A stretch of 62,000 bases of DNA from Branchiostoma floridae (lineage: Eukaryota > Chordata > Leptocardii > Amphioxiformes > Branchiostomatidae). The stretch lies in NCBI RefSeq assembly GCF_000003815.2, contig NC_049982.1:27410648-27472647 (forward strand). The letters run 5' to 3'. Shown piece by piece: positions 47,793-58,383 of the stretch; the stretch's first letter is position 1; every line of letters starts with the position of its first letter. A model generated the notes under the pieces. It made no database searches, had not been told where the DNA came from, and saw only the letters and a program-made list of their open reading frames with translations. The position numbers and the translations under genes are program-made.

Positions 47793-50700
47793 GTAAGTGT
47801 TAGTGATTAACATGATTTATGCACCTTCTTGTTTTGCTTTGCTTCTGTTATGTAATTTGAGTTTGTTCGGCATCTTTGAGGAAAGAATAGTTGCAGAAGT
47901 CGTGAATGTATTTTTATAATGTTTGGTCTATGCATAGAGAAAAATCTTATGACAGCCTAATGATGATATGTGTCCTCTTATATTGGTAGTCAATGATGCT
48001 CAGATAACCACCAGTCACCGTATTCACAACATAAACGTTTACACTAGCCTTCCTCGATTCACGTCAGGTTATCCATATTACCCTCGGCTATTCGTCAAAG
48101 TTGTTTGAATTGTGCGCTGAATAACACGATTGCCCACCCGTTAATCATTCCTGGCTTTCTTTCGGATTTTGTAGAAGTCAACTCGGACGCTAGGTCAGCA
48201 AAATGTGAGAGGACGGAAGGACGAAATCTCTCCATTGTCGACTGCACCCTCAAGTCAAAACATCATTGACGGAATGCAACGTCTACACATGTAGGTACAG
48301 GTAATGCTGGGTCTTTATTGTTGATTTTGGCTATCCAATAAGTAACACAGTAAATTTTTATGTATTGTAGAATAACGAATTGCACATTTTGTTATTCCTC
48401 TTCAGTGCCCCGCAACTACAGAAAGCTGAAAATCCGACAGGAGTCGACGATGACAAGTTAGTGACGATGACACACTTCTTTGTTCAGTTTTTCACACAAG
48501 TGTTTGAAATAACTCTGAAATGTAAATTATCTGCATAGTAATTTGTTCACAAACATGAGGAGATAAACGTATGGACTTAGCCTGATGCTAAGGCAAATAG
48601 AAAGGCCGACATTTGCTCGTGAGCAAATACAGCATATTTCTATCCATCTCTATCCCCATGCGAAAATGTACTGTTCCAACAACATCGCAAGGAAAAATGT
48701 AATAAGTGTTGTTATTCTTCAGGAATTTACATGTAATAGTTGTGTTGTTTTAAGGATAACAGCAAGTATTACATGTAAATTACGTCTTTCCATGCGATGT
48801 TGCCACAGCTAGACCTATCCCCAAGCATCATATACATCCCACTCCAAAATTGATTTTTGATTGAAGAAAGCCCCATCCCCCATACAAGAATGGACTCAGA
48901 CCAACTCTTCCGGAACACCTCTATCTATAGGGCTTATTCTGTCACGTGATCCGGCCCCTAGCAACTATCCGGCCGCCATAGCAACGAGCGAAGTCGGCCA
49001 TCTTGGGGTGCAGTTTTGAGCAGCGCCCAATGTAGCTCTCCGTAAAAAGTGTAAATATTCCGGAATCAATGCAAAATTTCCCTTCAAACCTTCTAGTTTC
49101 TTGGTCACGATGTTTTGGCTGGTGGTGGGATGTTGGTTCAGGAATGGTAAATGGCACACGAATCGGGTAACAGTAAGATTTGTTTAGAATTTCTCGTGTG
49201 ATAACTAGCAAAGTCGGGAACAAACATACGAAGGGAAATACCATCTACTGCTATGTCTCTGACGATTTGGACAGTGGATTTCAAAGAGAGAATGTCTCCT
49301 AGTTCTGTGATGAATTTCTATGATGTACATGTGATGTGATTCTATGATGTGTGAACAACCAGCCGTACAGCCGCGGAACGACCCGGCCGTCCTTGCATGA
49401 GACGCAGCATGGCAGGCCGAGGGCCAGGTCCCGTGGTCGTTCAACTTTTCATTTTTTTTTTTTTTTTGTAAAACTTTCCCGATCACAACGACCTTTCTTT
49501 CAACATCCCCTCTTACACTGTGTTTGTCCAGATACTTCGTGATTGTAAGCCTGGTTACACTTGTACGCTTTGAGATGAATTTAGTCCTTCCCAGAACAAA
49601 AAAACAGACAAGATCAAATTGGACTCCCCTGTCATAGTTGCCGCATGTTCGTAGACTGGATCAAACTTTCCCTCACGGATCAAAAATGACGAGAAGCTGT
49701 GAATGGATCTTTATGGTATAAGGTCTGTGGGTAGGGTCAGCAAAAAATAAGTTTATGTTTGATTGTGGACCCCCCGGTGGCCTACTGTACTGCAGTATAA
49801 CTTCCGGTTTCTTACTTCGTGCTCTGGACATGCTCCGATACGGTAGATAACTCTTGCGTTCATGGTAAGCGGTATATCTTCGGCCCCATAGCAATCTCTA
49901 GGGACCTGTATTGGCTTTAGACTTTGAACAGAATTCTCGAGAAGGAGTTGACAGATCGTAATGCCTTTTGCAGGTACATTATGATTGGTATGATTATATG
50001 CGAGAGTTATAGAACATTATTATCATCTAATTTGCGTAAGGAATGAGGAAATTGTATATATCAGCTATCAGGAACATACTAGATATCAGATATGTTAATA
50101 GATGTTTCATTTCCATAATATTTAAGAAAAATACCCAAATACCTTAATGTTGAATGACAAGGGATTCATGCTATTTTGTTTATCAACAAAGTTTAGCTTC
50201 TTGAATGTCATACAAGCATTTGAATACTAAATTTCTGAAATGATCCTGTTGCATTTGAGATCCATTGTCACTAAGACTTCACTTTTAGCTCAGATGCCCT
50301 GTACTACAAATTAGATACGATTTGAATGATACATAATTTCCTAATTTATTCTTTACTACATCTTTACAGTGCATACGAAGAGCATCTACATGATGGCTCC
50401 AGGGCCCTGCAGACTGGAGACCTGGACACAGCAGAGAAAAGTTTTGCAGCTGCGCTCAAGTCTGTTCATGTCCAAGGTAAGTCTAAGTATGAAAGAATAT
50501 TATCAAATTTAAATCAATTGTTTATAAATTGTCCACAATCATGTTTACTGTGGTCTCTGTAATGTTTTTCAATGTTATTGTCATGAAGGCGTTTCAGATT
50601 AGAAACACTGGGGACTACGACCTTTGTGGGATTTATCACCAAAGTTAAGTCGTCAACGTACAATGCGTAAATGCAAACATAAAATAATCATAGCATTCAA

Positions 50701-53649
50701 AAGCTTAGCTTCCCAAAATAAAGAAGTTTATACCAAATTATGACTAATAATCTTTAACCTACTTACAGGTCAACACAAGAAGGAGGCAGAGCCCCTGCAC
50801 AAGTTGGGCAAGGTCTATCTGAAGAGAGGAATCCAGTCAAAATACGGAGGCGATTTCACCAAGGCTGCAGCACTCTGTAATGCAGCTCTGGTAAGATCAA
50901 GTAGAGAAGATATACAGCAAGCAATCAAGGAAGTAACTCATGCATTTGTTAAGGAAATTCTGAAGATAGAACAGAAGGTACACAGTAGTAGCGATGACAC
51001 AGAGAAGCACAAATTGATGCTGAAGACTGAAAGGGACTATGTACAGGAAGAGATAAAAAGAATTGAACAAGAAGTAGATCCTTATAGCCTTGATGACGAG
51101 GACCCAATCATAAAAGAGGTGGAGACAAAGAGGGTGGAAGCAATCAAAGCATTGTGTCAGACACTGGTTCATCAGCGTAAAGTGTTCATAGCTGGCCTTG
51201 TAGATGAATGTATGGAAGTAATGGGCCCCCCTCCCTGTAAGTACGCCATGATAGGTTTGGGTTCACAAGCCACAGGGTTGGTAACTCCATACTCTGATCT
51301 GGAATTTGCCATTTTGGTAGATAAGGAAACCGACCCTAATGTGAGTTATTTCCGTAACCTAACACATTATCTGCATCTCAAGGTGATAAATCTGGGAGAA
51401 ACCATTCTCCCGGCCATGGGGATTAAGTCTCTGAATGATTTTTACTCAGATGACCCCCTAGACAGCTGGTTTTATGACTCAGTAACACCACGTGGTTTTG
51501 CGTTTGATGGAGCCATGCCTCGTGCATGCAAGACTCCCTTGGGCAGGGGTAGAAACAGTACAGGAACAAGCGAACTCATCCGCACACCAAGAAATATGAC
51601 CAATGTCCTGAAAGAAGACCTTACTCTCCATCTAAAGAAAAGCTACCATCTCGCTACCATACTGGGAAATGTATCTTTTATCACAGGAGAACAGGGCTTG
51701 GTAGATGAGTACAGGTCGTTATGGACTCAGCAATTTCAAGACAATAATGGGAGAGTTCCGATGTTAATGGCAATGAATGCATTGTGTGATAATGAATCGA
51801 TTTTGCAAGCCCAGGCTCTTACTGCCGAACTGCGAAATGTTAAGAAAGAAATTTATCGGTTTTCAAGCCTTGCTGTGTCCTTTTGGGCGCTACTTCATAA
51901 CATACAACCGACCACACCCTGGGAGACTATTCAGGAGCTAAGAAACAGTGGAGTTGTCAGTAGTGAGAACGCACATCATCTGATGGTGCTGGTCAGTATC
52001 TCAGCAGAACTGAGACTGCGGACATACATGAACAATCGTGGTCAAGTGGAAAACATGTCAGTCTTGTGGTCAATGTCGACCGATACGGGCATTGAAGAGA
52101 AATTACAGAAAGTATTTTACATCTCAAATCCAAAACAGCTCATGAGATATTATTATACAGAAAGACCTCTGAAGCGCTTTATTTCACAGCTGACCGACCC
52201 TCAACCGGTAAAAGAACCGCCAATCTTTTGTGACAATTCTTCAGAGCTGAAAGCAGAGGTCTATAAAAGTCTATGCGATTTGGAAAATTTTAAGACTTGC
52301 TTAAAGCAAACGCTACAGAATTATATATCAAAACATGGTAAAAACACTGCACACCGTGATGTTGCAGCCTCACTTAACAACTTGGGTGCCGCCTGGAGAG
52401 AACTTGGTGATCACAGAAAGGCGTTCAGCTATTATGAACAGTCACTACAGATGAGGCAGAGTATTTATGGTGAGGACACCGCACATCCTGATATCGCCAA
52501 CTCACTTAACAACTTGGGTAACGCATGGGGCGACCTTGGAGATCACAGAAAGGCGGTCAGCTATTATGAAAAGGCACTACAGATGAAGCGGAGTATTTAT
52601 GGTAAGGGCACTGCACATCCTGACATCGCCCACTTCCTTAACAATTTGGGTGGAGCCTTGGGAAAACTTGGTAATTTCAAAAAGGCTGTAAGCTATTATG
52701 AACAGTCACTACAGATGAAGCGGAGTATCTATGGTAAGGACACTGCACATCCTGATATCGCCAACTCACTTAACAACCTGGGTAACGCCTGGGGCGACCT
52801 TGGTGATCACAGAAAGAGGGTCAGCTATCATGAACAGTCTTTACAGATGAAGCGGAGTCTCTATGGTGAGGACACCGCACATCCTTACATCGCGGCCTCA
52901 CTTAACAACCTGGGTGCCGCCTGGGGCGACCTTGGTGATCACAGAAAGGCGGTCAGCTATCATGAACAGTCACTACAGATGAAGCGGAGTATCTATGGTA
53001 AGGACACTGCACATCCTGATATCGCCAACTCACTTAACAACCTGGGTAACGCCTGGGGCGACCTTGGTGATCACAGAAAGAGGGTCAGCTATCATGAACA
53101 GTCACTGCAGATGAGGCGGAGTATCTATGGTAAGGACACTGCACATCCTGATATCGCCAGCTCAATTAACAACCTGGGTAACGCCTGGGGCGACCTTGGA
53201 GATCACAGAAAGGCGTTCAGCTATTATGAAAAGGCACTACAGATGAAGCGGAGTATTTATGGTAAGGGCACTGCACATCCTGACATCGCCCACTTCCTTA
53301 ACAATTTGGGTGGAGCCTTGAGAAAACTTGGTAATTTCAAAAAGGCTGTAAGCTATTATGAACAGTCACTACAGATGAGGCGGAGTATCTATGGTGAGAA
53401 CACTGTACATCCTGACATCGCCAGCTCACTTAACAACTTGGGTGAAGCCTTGAGAGTACTTGGTAATTACAAAGGAGCTGTGAGCCATTATGAACAGTCT
53501 TTACAGATGAAGCGGAGTCTCTATGGTGAGGACACCGCACATCCTTACATCGCGGCCTCACTTAACAACCTGGGTAACGCCTGGGGCGACCTTGGTGATC
53601 ACAGAAAGAGGGTCAGCTATCATGAACAGTCACTACAGATGAGGCGGAG
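47091..53649 (+). CDS. GlnD/DUF294-type nucleotidyltransferase fused to TPR repeats (5 exons, 3' end in gap)
   Basis: Joining 47091-47792, 48175-48290, 48406-48456, 50370-50476 and 50769-53649 keeps one open frame with consistent phases (0, 2, 2, 1) and GT-AG borders, giving at least 1285 residues. The N-terminal part has three loose TPR-like repeats ([10 protein letters not shown] type). A charged helical stretch follows. At about residues 485-505 the core [20 protein letters not shown] followed by E resembles GlnD and DUF294 nucleotidyltransferases (GxGSxxxGxxxPYSDxD), with Glu in place of the second metal-binding Asp. From about residue 850 come ten 44-residue kinesin-light-chain-like TPRs. 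Likely cytosolic, with TPRs for protein binding and a possible nucleotidyl-transfer centre. Substrate unknown. The stop codon is not visible. Confidence 0.8.
48175..48290 (+). CDS. Exon 2 of the nucleotidyltransferase-TPR gene
   Basis: Acceptor cggattttgtag and donor cacat|gtaggt. 116 bases, phase 0 in and 2 out, open throughout. A low-complexity polar peptide; no domain. Predicted only from frame and splice sites. Confidence 0.5.
48406..48456 (+). CDS. Exon 3 of the nucleotidyltransferase-TPR gene
   Basis: Acceptor gttattcctcttcag and donor gacaa|gttagt. 51 bases, phase 2 in and out. A short exon ([15 protein letters not shown]) supported by frame continuity only. Confidence 0.45.
48580..50369 (+). 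other. Intron 3 of the nucleotidyltransferase-TPR gene, repeat-bearing
   Basis: No coding feature. Near 48592 starts a piece (gaaaggccgacatttgctcg) related to 55749, and at 48840-48925 there is one unit of the degenerate minisatellite found at 55.8-56.5 kb. A T-run lies at 49452-49467. The intron ends in tttactacatctttacag. Confidence 0.5.
50370..50476 (+). CDS. Exon 4 of the nucleotidyltransferase-TPR gene
   Basis: 107 bases, phase 2 in and 1 out, acceptor ctacatctttacag and donor ccaag|gtaagt. It encodes [20 protein letters not shown] followed by [10 protein letters not shown], a well-formed TPR helix pair. Confidence 0.75.
50769..53649 (+). CDS. Exon 5 of the nucleotidyltransferase-TPR gene (nucleotidyltransferase and TPR array)
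   Basis: Acceptor taacctacttacag. An open frame of 2881 bases runs into the gap. It holds the helical linker, the nucleotidyltransferase core (about 51240-51330), a C-terminal region with [19 protein letters not shown] as often seen in this group, and the TPR array. Confidence 0.88.
52349..53649 (+). repeat. 132-base TPR-coding tandem repeats
   Basis: About ten in-frame 132-base (44-residue) units of the form AHPDIAxSLNNLGxAWGDLG followed by [18 protein letters not shown]. Units 2-3 and 7-8 are near-identical pairs, so a five-unit (660-base) higher-order period is visible. The assembly gap starts inside unit 10, which is where such arrays often collapse. Confidence 0.9.
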
Positions 53650-53749
53650 NNNNNNNNNNNNNNNNNNNNNNNNNNNNNNNNNNNNNNNNNNNNNNNNNNN
53701 NNNNNNNNNNNNNNNNNNNNNNNNNNNNNNNNNNNNNNNNNNNNNNNNN
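53650..53749. other. Assembly gap (100 N) inside the TPR array
   Basis: A run of exactly 100 N, so the true size is unknown. The sequence on the right does not continue the TPR repeat, so an unknown number of repeats and the stop codon are missing. Confidence 0.95.
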
Positions 53750-54256
53750 TTATTTGTTTAATTTGGTTGCTGTGCTGCATGATGTGGTTGTGATTGACAT
53801 GGTTTGATTCGTACTGCTGTCAGATTTGGGCGATGAACAGTTTCTTTCATCTTGTTGTATTTACCTCTGTTCTTGTTGACGACGAAAGACTGTACGAGAG
53901 GTGATGACTGCCTCATTCAGAAACAAAGTGCACAACCCAACTTTCGGGCATAATTGTAAAGAAAGAAGGAAACAGATCTCGAACCAGTTTTAGCTCATTG
54001 AAGGGCTAGTCTCCTACTTGTCGTGACAGAGAGAACAGACGGTATGTACAATATCTACAGGCTCATTGTACTTGGGAAATTTCCCGAGCTCTTTATAATA
54101 ATTACGACAAGCACAATGGACACTGGACCACGGCTTAACTCTGCCTAAACACCAAAAACAACCACAAACGACCACAAACAACTCTAATATGCAGTGTATA
54201 TGGGACAACGAGCTTTTTTACGCTCTGGAGAAATGTCCTAAAGACTGCAACCCTTT
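53750..54256. other. Sequence after the gap, no gene seen
   Basis: Stops occur early in all frames. It may be 3' UTR or intron of the TPR gene. No recognised feature. Confidence 0.4.
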
Positions 54257-54257
54257 C

Positions 54258-54352
54258 AGGTAGCGTGCACGTCGGTGAGCGACATAGCCCGAATCGAACA
54301 CATGACTTCTGGTTCAAGAGGCAGAGCCGCTAGCCACTGAACTACGCACGCT
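54258..54352 (-). repeat. tRNA-derived SINE-like remnant
   Basis: On the reverse strand the sequence starts GTAGCGTGCGTAGTTCAGTG, has an A-box-like region and a B-box-like GTTCGATTCGGGC, and closes with CACGCTAC complementary to its start. The T-stem does not pair well and the length (about 95) is above a normal tRNA, so it is a tRNA-derived repeat or pseudogene rather than a functional tRNA. Confidence 0.4.
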
Positions 54353-55748
54353 ACAGAATAAGATTTTTATGAATGTCTACCAATACCAAAACCATTGCGA
54401 ATATTACTTTGCAAGGAAGGTCTTTTATTTCATTACACGAGGAATACCACCCACACATGTACAGCTCTGTTCACCCTTCTTTGGTCTGTGTAACGCAAAC
54501 TCCGCTGTCCTGGATTATAACTGGCCCCTTCCCGCAGGGGAGGTCGGTCGGATGTTAATCGGGCTACTTTAAGCGCAATTTATATTGTTCTCGCCACTTA
54601 CCAACAGATTTTCAAATGGACGTCAACTAGAAGGTAGTCAAATGACCACAATGATCTGAAATTTGGTAAATGTAGCATACTATACGATGATATACTTATT
54701 TCCGGGCGAGGCCGAGATCTTATTGATCACTCTTTGAAGTTTAGAGATGAGGTCAGAAACTAAGCCGGGCTTGAAGATTCGTATTCTGCTTAAAGGTATC
54801 AGGCCCTTGTTATTGCCTTGAAACACATGTTTTTTTTAATGTGTTTTAGTATAGGTCTATCGACATTCTTAATCGCTTGCTACATATGATTATAGGAGGA
54901 CTTGTATATGTCTTGCAAATATAAAGATCAAAGGTATAGGTTAAAGGTTATAAAATCAAGTTGATGGTTTCTATGGGCAACTCTCGGTAATAATATGTGA
55001 CTTCTAATAACATTTGAAAACCTATAGATATGTACTGAGAACAACACCAAGTATAATGTGATTATTACATAATGGCAAAAGCCAACTGGGTCTATGTCTT
55101 CTCTATGAGAATAAAAACATGTTTAAAAGTAATATAAGGTAGTCAACTTAGAATGTACTTTAATGTTTAAGGATGTTGGCTAGACTATATATGATGCACC
55201 TGTTGTGTTCATTTCATGATCCATTAGACACTTCTTAGCATGCATTCATATTTCTATTGTGTGGATTAAAGATATTTGACTATTTAAACCATACAGTAAA
55301 GTAACAGAACCTTATTGTACAAAGAAAGTTGCTACTATGTCCAGCTTAGTTCAGTCTGATATTTAAGTGGTAAGTTAAGATTGAAGTTCACTTTAATATA
55401 CGTGTGAAAATATCCCAGTTACACCATATGTGGAGAGATGACTGAAATGTCATATGGTGTACTATGCTATGCTACCTGTAATAAAAAAAACGATGGCTTT
55501 ATTTACAGTCTTTTCCCGAGCCAGTTTTCTGCATGTGCAGATTTGCTGTAAAATACATGTAAAGGGAATCTTCTTAGTAGCGTGTTGCAATGTGTACATT
55601 GTATATTCTGATATTTGATCTTCAAGTGTAACATCATAATTTGATACCACACTGATTTGTTTTTATCAAGGAGATTTTATGGATGACATTGTCTGGTCAC
55701 CCGAAAACTAATGCGAACATTTGTAAGAAGAAAGATTATAACAAACTA
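54353..55748. other. AT-rich intergenic stretch
   Basis: Only short frames without family features. I see no repeats or signals worth naming. Confidence 0.4.
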
Positions 55749-56540
55749 GAAAGGCCAACATTTGCTTGAGAGCAAATGCAGCATATTTCAGCCATCTCCC
55801 TCCCCATACAACAACAGACTATTCCAAAATCACCCACGTGCAAGAATCGAACACTTTTGTTTAAAAGTCACTTCCACTAATGACACTTAATGACACCCAA
55901 AAATGAATCTTACAAAATTCCTAGTGCAAGAATGAACTCTTCCAGTGCACCCCATGTGAATTTGCACAATAGACCAGTCCAGAAATACTCTCACTGAAAA
56001 CATGGTCAAGGTTGAACTAAGCAAAAAAGGCATGAAAAGGTAAAATAGACCAGTCCAAAAACACTTCCACTAAAAATGGAATATTGAATTATCACCTTTC
56101 TAAAACTAAATTTGAAAACATCCCCATGCAAGAATGGACTCTTTTTGCGATGCCCCTATGTAAAGTGGTGCAGTCCAAAAATACATCCGCTAAAATTGGA
56201 CTTGGACGTAATCACCAAAGTCCCAAAAATGGATTTTAAAAATCCCCCCTTGTAAGGATCGACTCTTCCAGCACAACCTATGTAAAATTGCAAAGTTTAC
56301 CAGTCAAAAAATAACCACACTGAAACACTTTGACATATTAAATCACCAAAGTCCGTAAACAAATTTTTAAAAAATGCCCCCCTCCATGCAAGAATGGATT
56401 CTTCCAGTACACCCCATGTAAAATTGCAAAATAGTCCAGTTCAAAAATACTCCCATTGAGAGACATTATATAATCAACAGTCCAAAGATGAATTTAAAAA
56501 TATATACCCCCTCAGTGTCAGAATGGACTCATCCAGATAA
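55749..56540. repeat. Degenerate ~120-base minisatellite with head sequence
   Basis: The head gaaaggccaacatttgcttg is also found at 48592. About six diverged units follow, with caagaatggactcttccag, caccccatgtaaaattgca and agtccaaaaatac. Part of the same family lies in intron 3 of the TPR gene (48840-48925). Non-coding. Confidence 0.6.
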
Positions 56541-56807
56541 CACCGGGCTCACTGATTGGCTGCCAATCCCCTTCGGGATGTTGACTCAGGCTACGTGATT
56601 GGTTGCCTCTTTAATCTAAAGTTACTAGTATATATAGACATGTGCACATGCTGTCTTCAGGTGGGAGAGGTCAACGACCTTGAGGTCGTTGACCCTCTGG
56701 CCTGTGGAGAATTACTAAAAAAGTACCCAAATATATCATTTTGAAGTGGTTTATGCCAGAAATTATACATGGGTCATTTGAATGAATATCTAGTGCACCT
56801 ATTTACC

Positions 56808-57320
56808 AAAATGTAGGTCATTTGGTTACAAGACCAGGGAACAGGAGCCAAAAGCGTACGTTTTTGGTCAAACAATGGCCAAAAAATTCCAAAATTAAGC
56901 ATTTTGTTGTACCGTATGCCAAAGATGTCAATGAATTCATGTGCACATATGTAGACGGCACTCCTATACCAAATTTCAAGTCATTTGGTTGTGAAATGGG
57001 GGTATAGGAGCCAAAAAATGTCATTTCTGGGGCAAAAAATGCCGAAATTAAGCATTTTGCTGTACCGTATGCCAAAATTGTTTTTGGAATTTTGTGGGCA
57101 TATGATCAAGGCACCTCTGTACCAAATTTTAGGTCATTCGGCTGTAACACCAGGGAACAGGGGGGCAAAATGTACATAAAAATTGCAAAAAACATTAATA
57201 AAATCATTTTAAAGGAAGATATGAAAAAAATGAGAAAAAAGCAACTGGGTATTGACCCACTCTACCCTTGTGCCAAATTTCAAGTAATTCGGTCCAGGAA
57301 CGACGGAGATGAATCAATTT
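56808..57320. repeat. ~155-base tandem repeat
   Basis: Three diverged units, each starting accaaat(t/g)t(c/t)aggtcatt(t/c)gg and containing gccaaaa, aagcatttt and gtaccgtatgccaaa, with a partial fourth near 57275. The following aatatatttcaccatacctatggtatggctgaaatat is a palindromic end. Probably part of a mobile element. Confidence 0.55.
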
Positions 57321-57604
57321 GAAGATTTGACAGGAGAAAGAAAGAAACATTACGAATACAATATATTTCACCATACCTATGGTATGGCTGAAATATAAAT
57401 ATGTCTGAAATTCAAATGATAACGAAGGTTGTAAGAATGATAAACCACCCAAAGGATTGGATAATAAACATAAGAATATAATTGTTCCTTTTGGATATTG
57501 TCACTGTTTTGTTTTCAAATGTCTATTGCATGAATTCATATATACGGTTTCATTATCGAAAACAAACTAGAGTTCGACGATGTCACGCCCCTAAACATTG
57601 CTAG

Positions 57605-57850
57605 GGAAAGCTTGTGATCCACACATTTTCAGTATGAATATCTAAGTAAATATTTGCATAAACCTGCATATACTACTTGAGGGATTCTTACGTTCAATGA
57701 AAGGCTTAATCGCTCAAAATGTGACCTGTCCTTGGTACTTAACAGTATTCAAAATAACACACAACTTCAGGCACAAATGCACACTACTACTACACAAGGT
57801 GAGCGAAATAAAGCAAAATATAAACATGTTTAAATTTGGACATGTAAGAA
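57605..57850. repeat. Duplicate of the TPR-gene upstream region, left part
   Basis: Matches 45535-45960 in order (gtgatccac, gcataaac, cgttcaa(t)gaaagg, cctgtccttggtac, gcacactactactacacaa). The match is broken off by the insertion that follows and resumes near 60865. Confidence 0.6.
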
Positions 57851-57892
57851 TAACCGAAGGGACAAAACATGGTATCACAACCAAAAAGTCTT

Positions 57893-58136
57893 TTATTCAT
57901 ATATTCTTTCAGGTCATCCAGGGTAACCGTCGCCTTGGTCTTGGCGGGCCTCGCTGCCCCGACCGCCGCATGCAGTTTAGTCGTTGCCCTGCATAGCAGG
58001 GCGTACTGGCCAACAGAGAGATCCAGCATTTGTAGCATGTCGTTAGTAACGCACAGACGGGCCTCTTTCTCCGCCAGCTCGGCCTTGGCCAAGGCCTTGA
58101 CCGTAGCTGGGTCAGCTTTGCAGCCTGGGACCAATC
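57893..58136 (-). CDS. Possible terminal exon of an unknown gene or element
   Basis: The reverse strand reads VPGCKADPATVKALAKAELA and on through a helical, Ala/Lys-rich peptide to TLDDLKEYMNKRLFGCDT. It is preceded by an acceptor-like ttcgattttacag and contains AATAAA at its far end. Base composition is markedly more GC-rich than its surroundings. I do not recognise the family. It may belong to a mobile element. Confidence 0.3.
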
Positions 58137-58383
58137 TGTAAAATCGAACTCGGCCCTTGTGTCGGGATCGATCGAGAGAGAAGAGGTTTCACGTTTCGCG
58201 TCCGCACGCGTGTAAGACGGTCCGGGAATGAAGCCCCGGACTAACCCGCCTGTCTGGAGCTAATTAAGCTGACCCTGGCGGGTCCGTGTGTGGTCGGATC
58301 AAACAACCTCCTTGGATCAAAACATAAATAAATAATCCTTTATTACCTCCATGAAATGTCATGGAATGGAGGTTATATTTTCT

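Noticed and set aside
52349-53649. CRISPR-like or satellite array
   Set aside because: The 132-base period is in frame and encodes TPR helices, so it is a coding repeat.
54258-54352. Functional tRNA gene
   Set aside because: The T-stem does not pair, the anticodon arm is irregular and the length is too great. Kept only as a tRNA-derived remnant.
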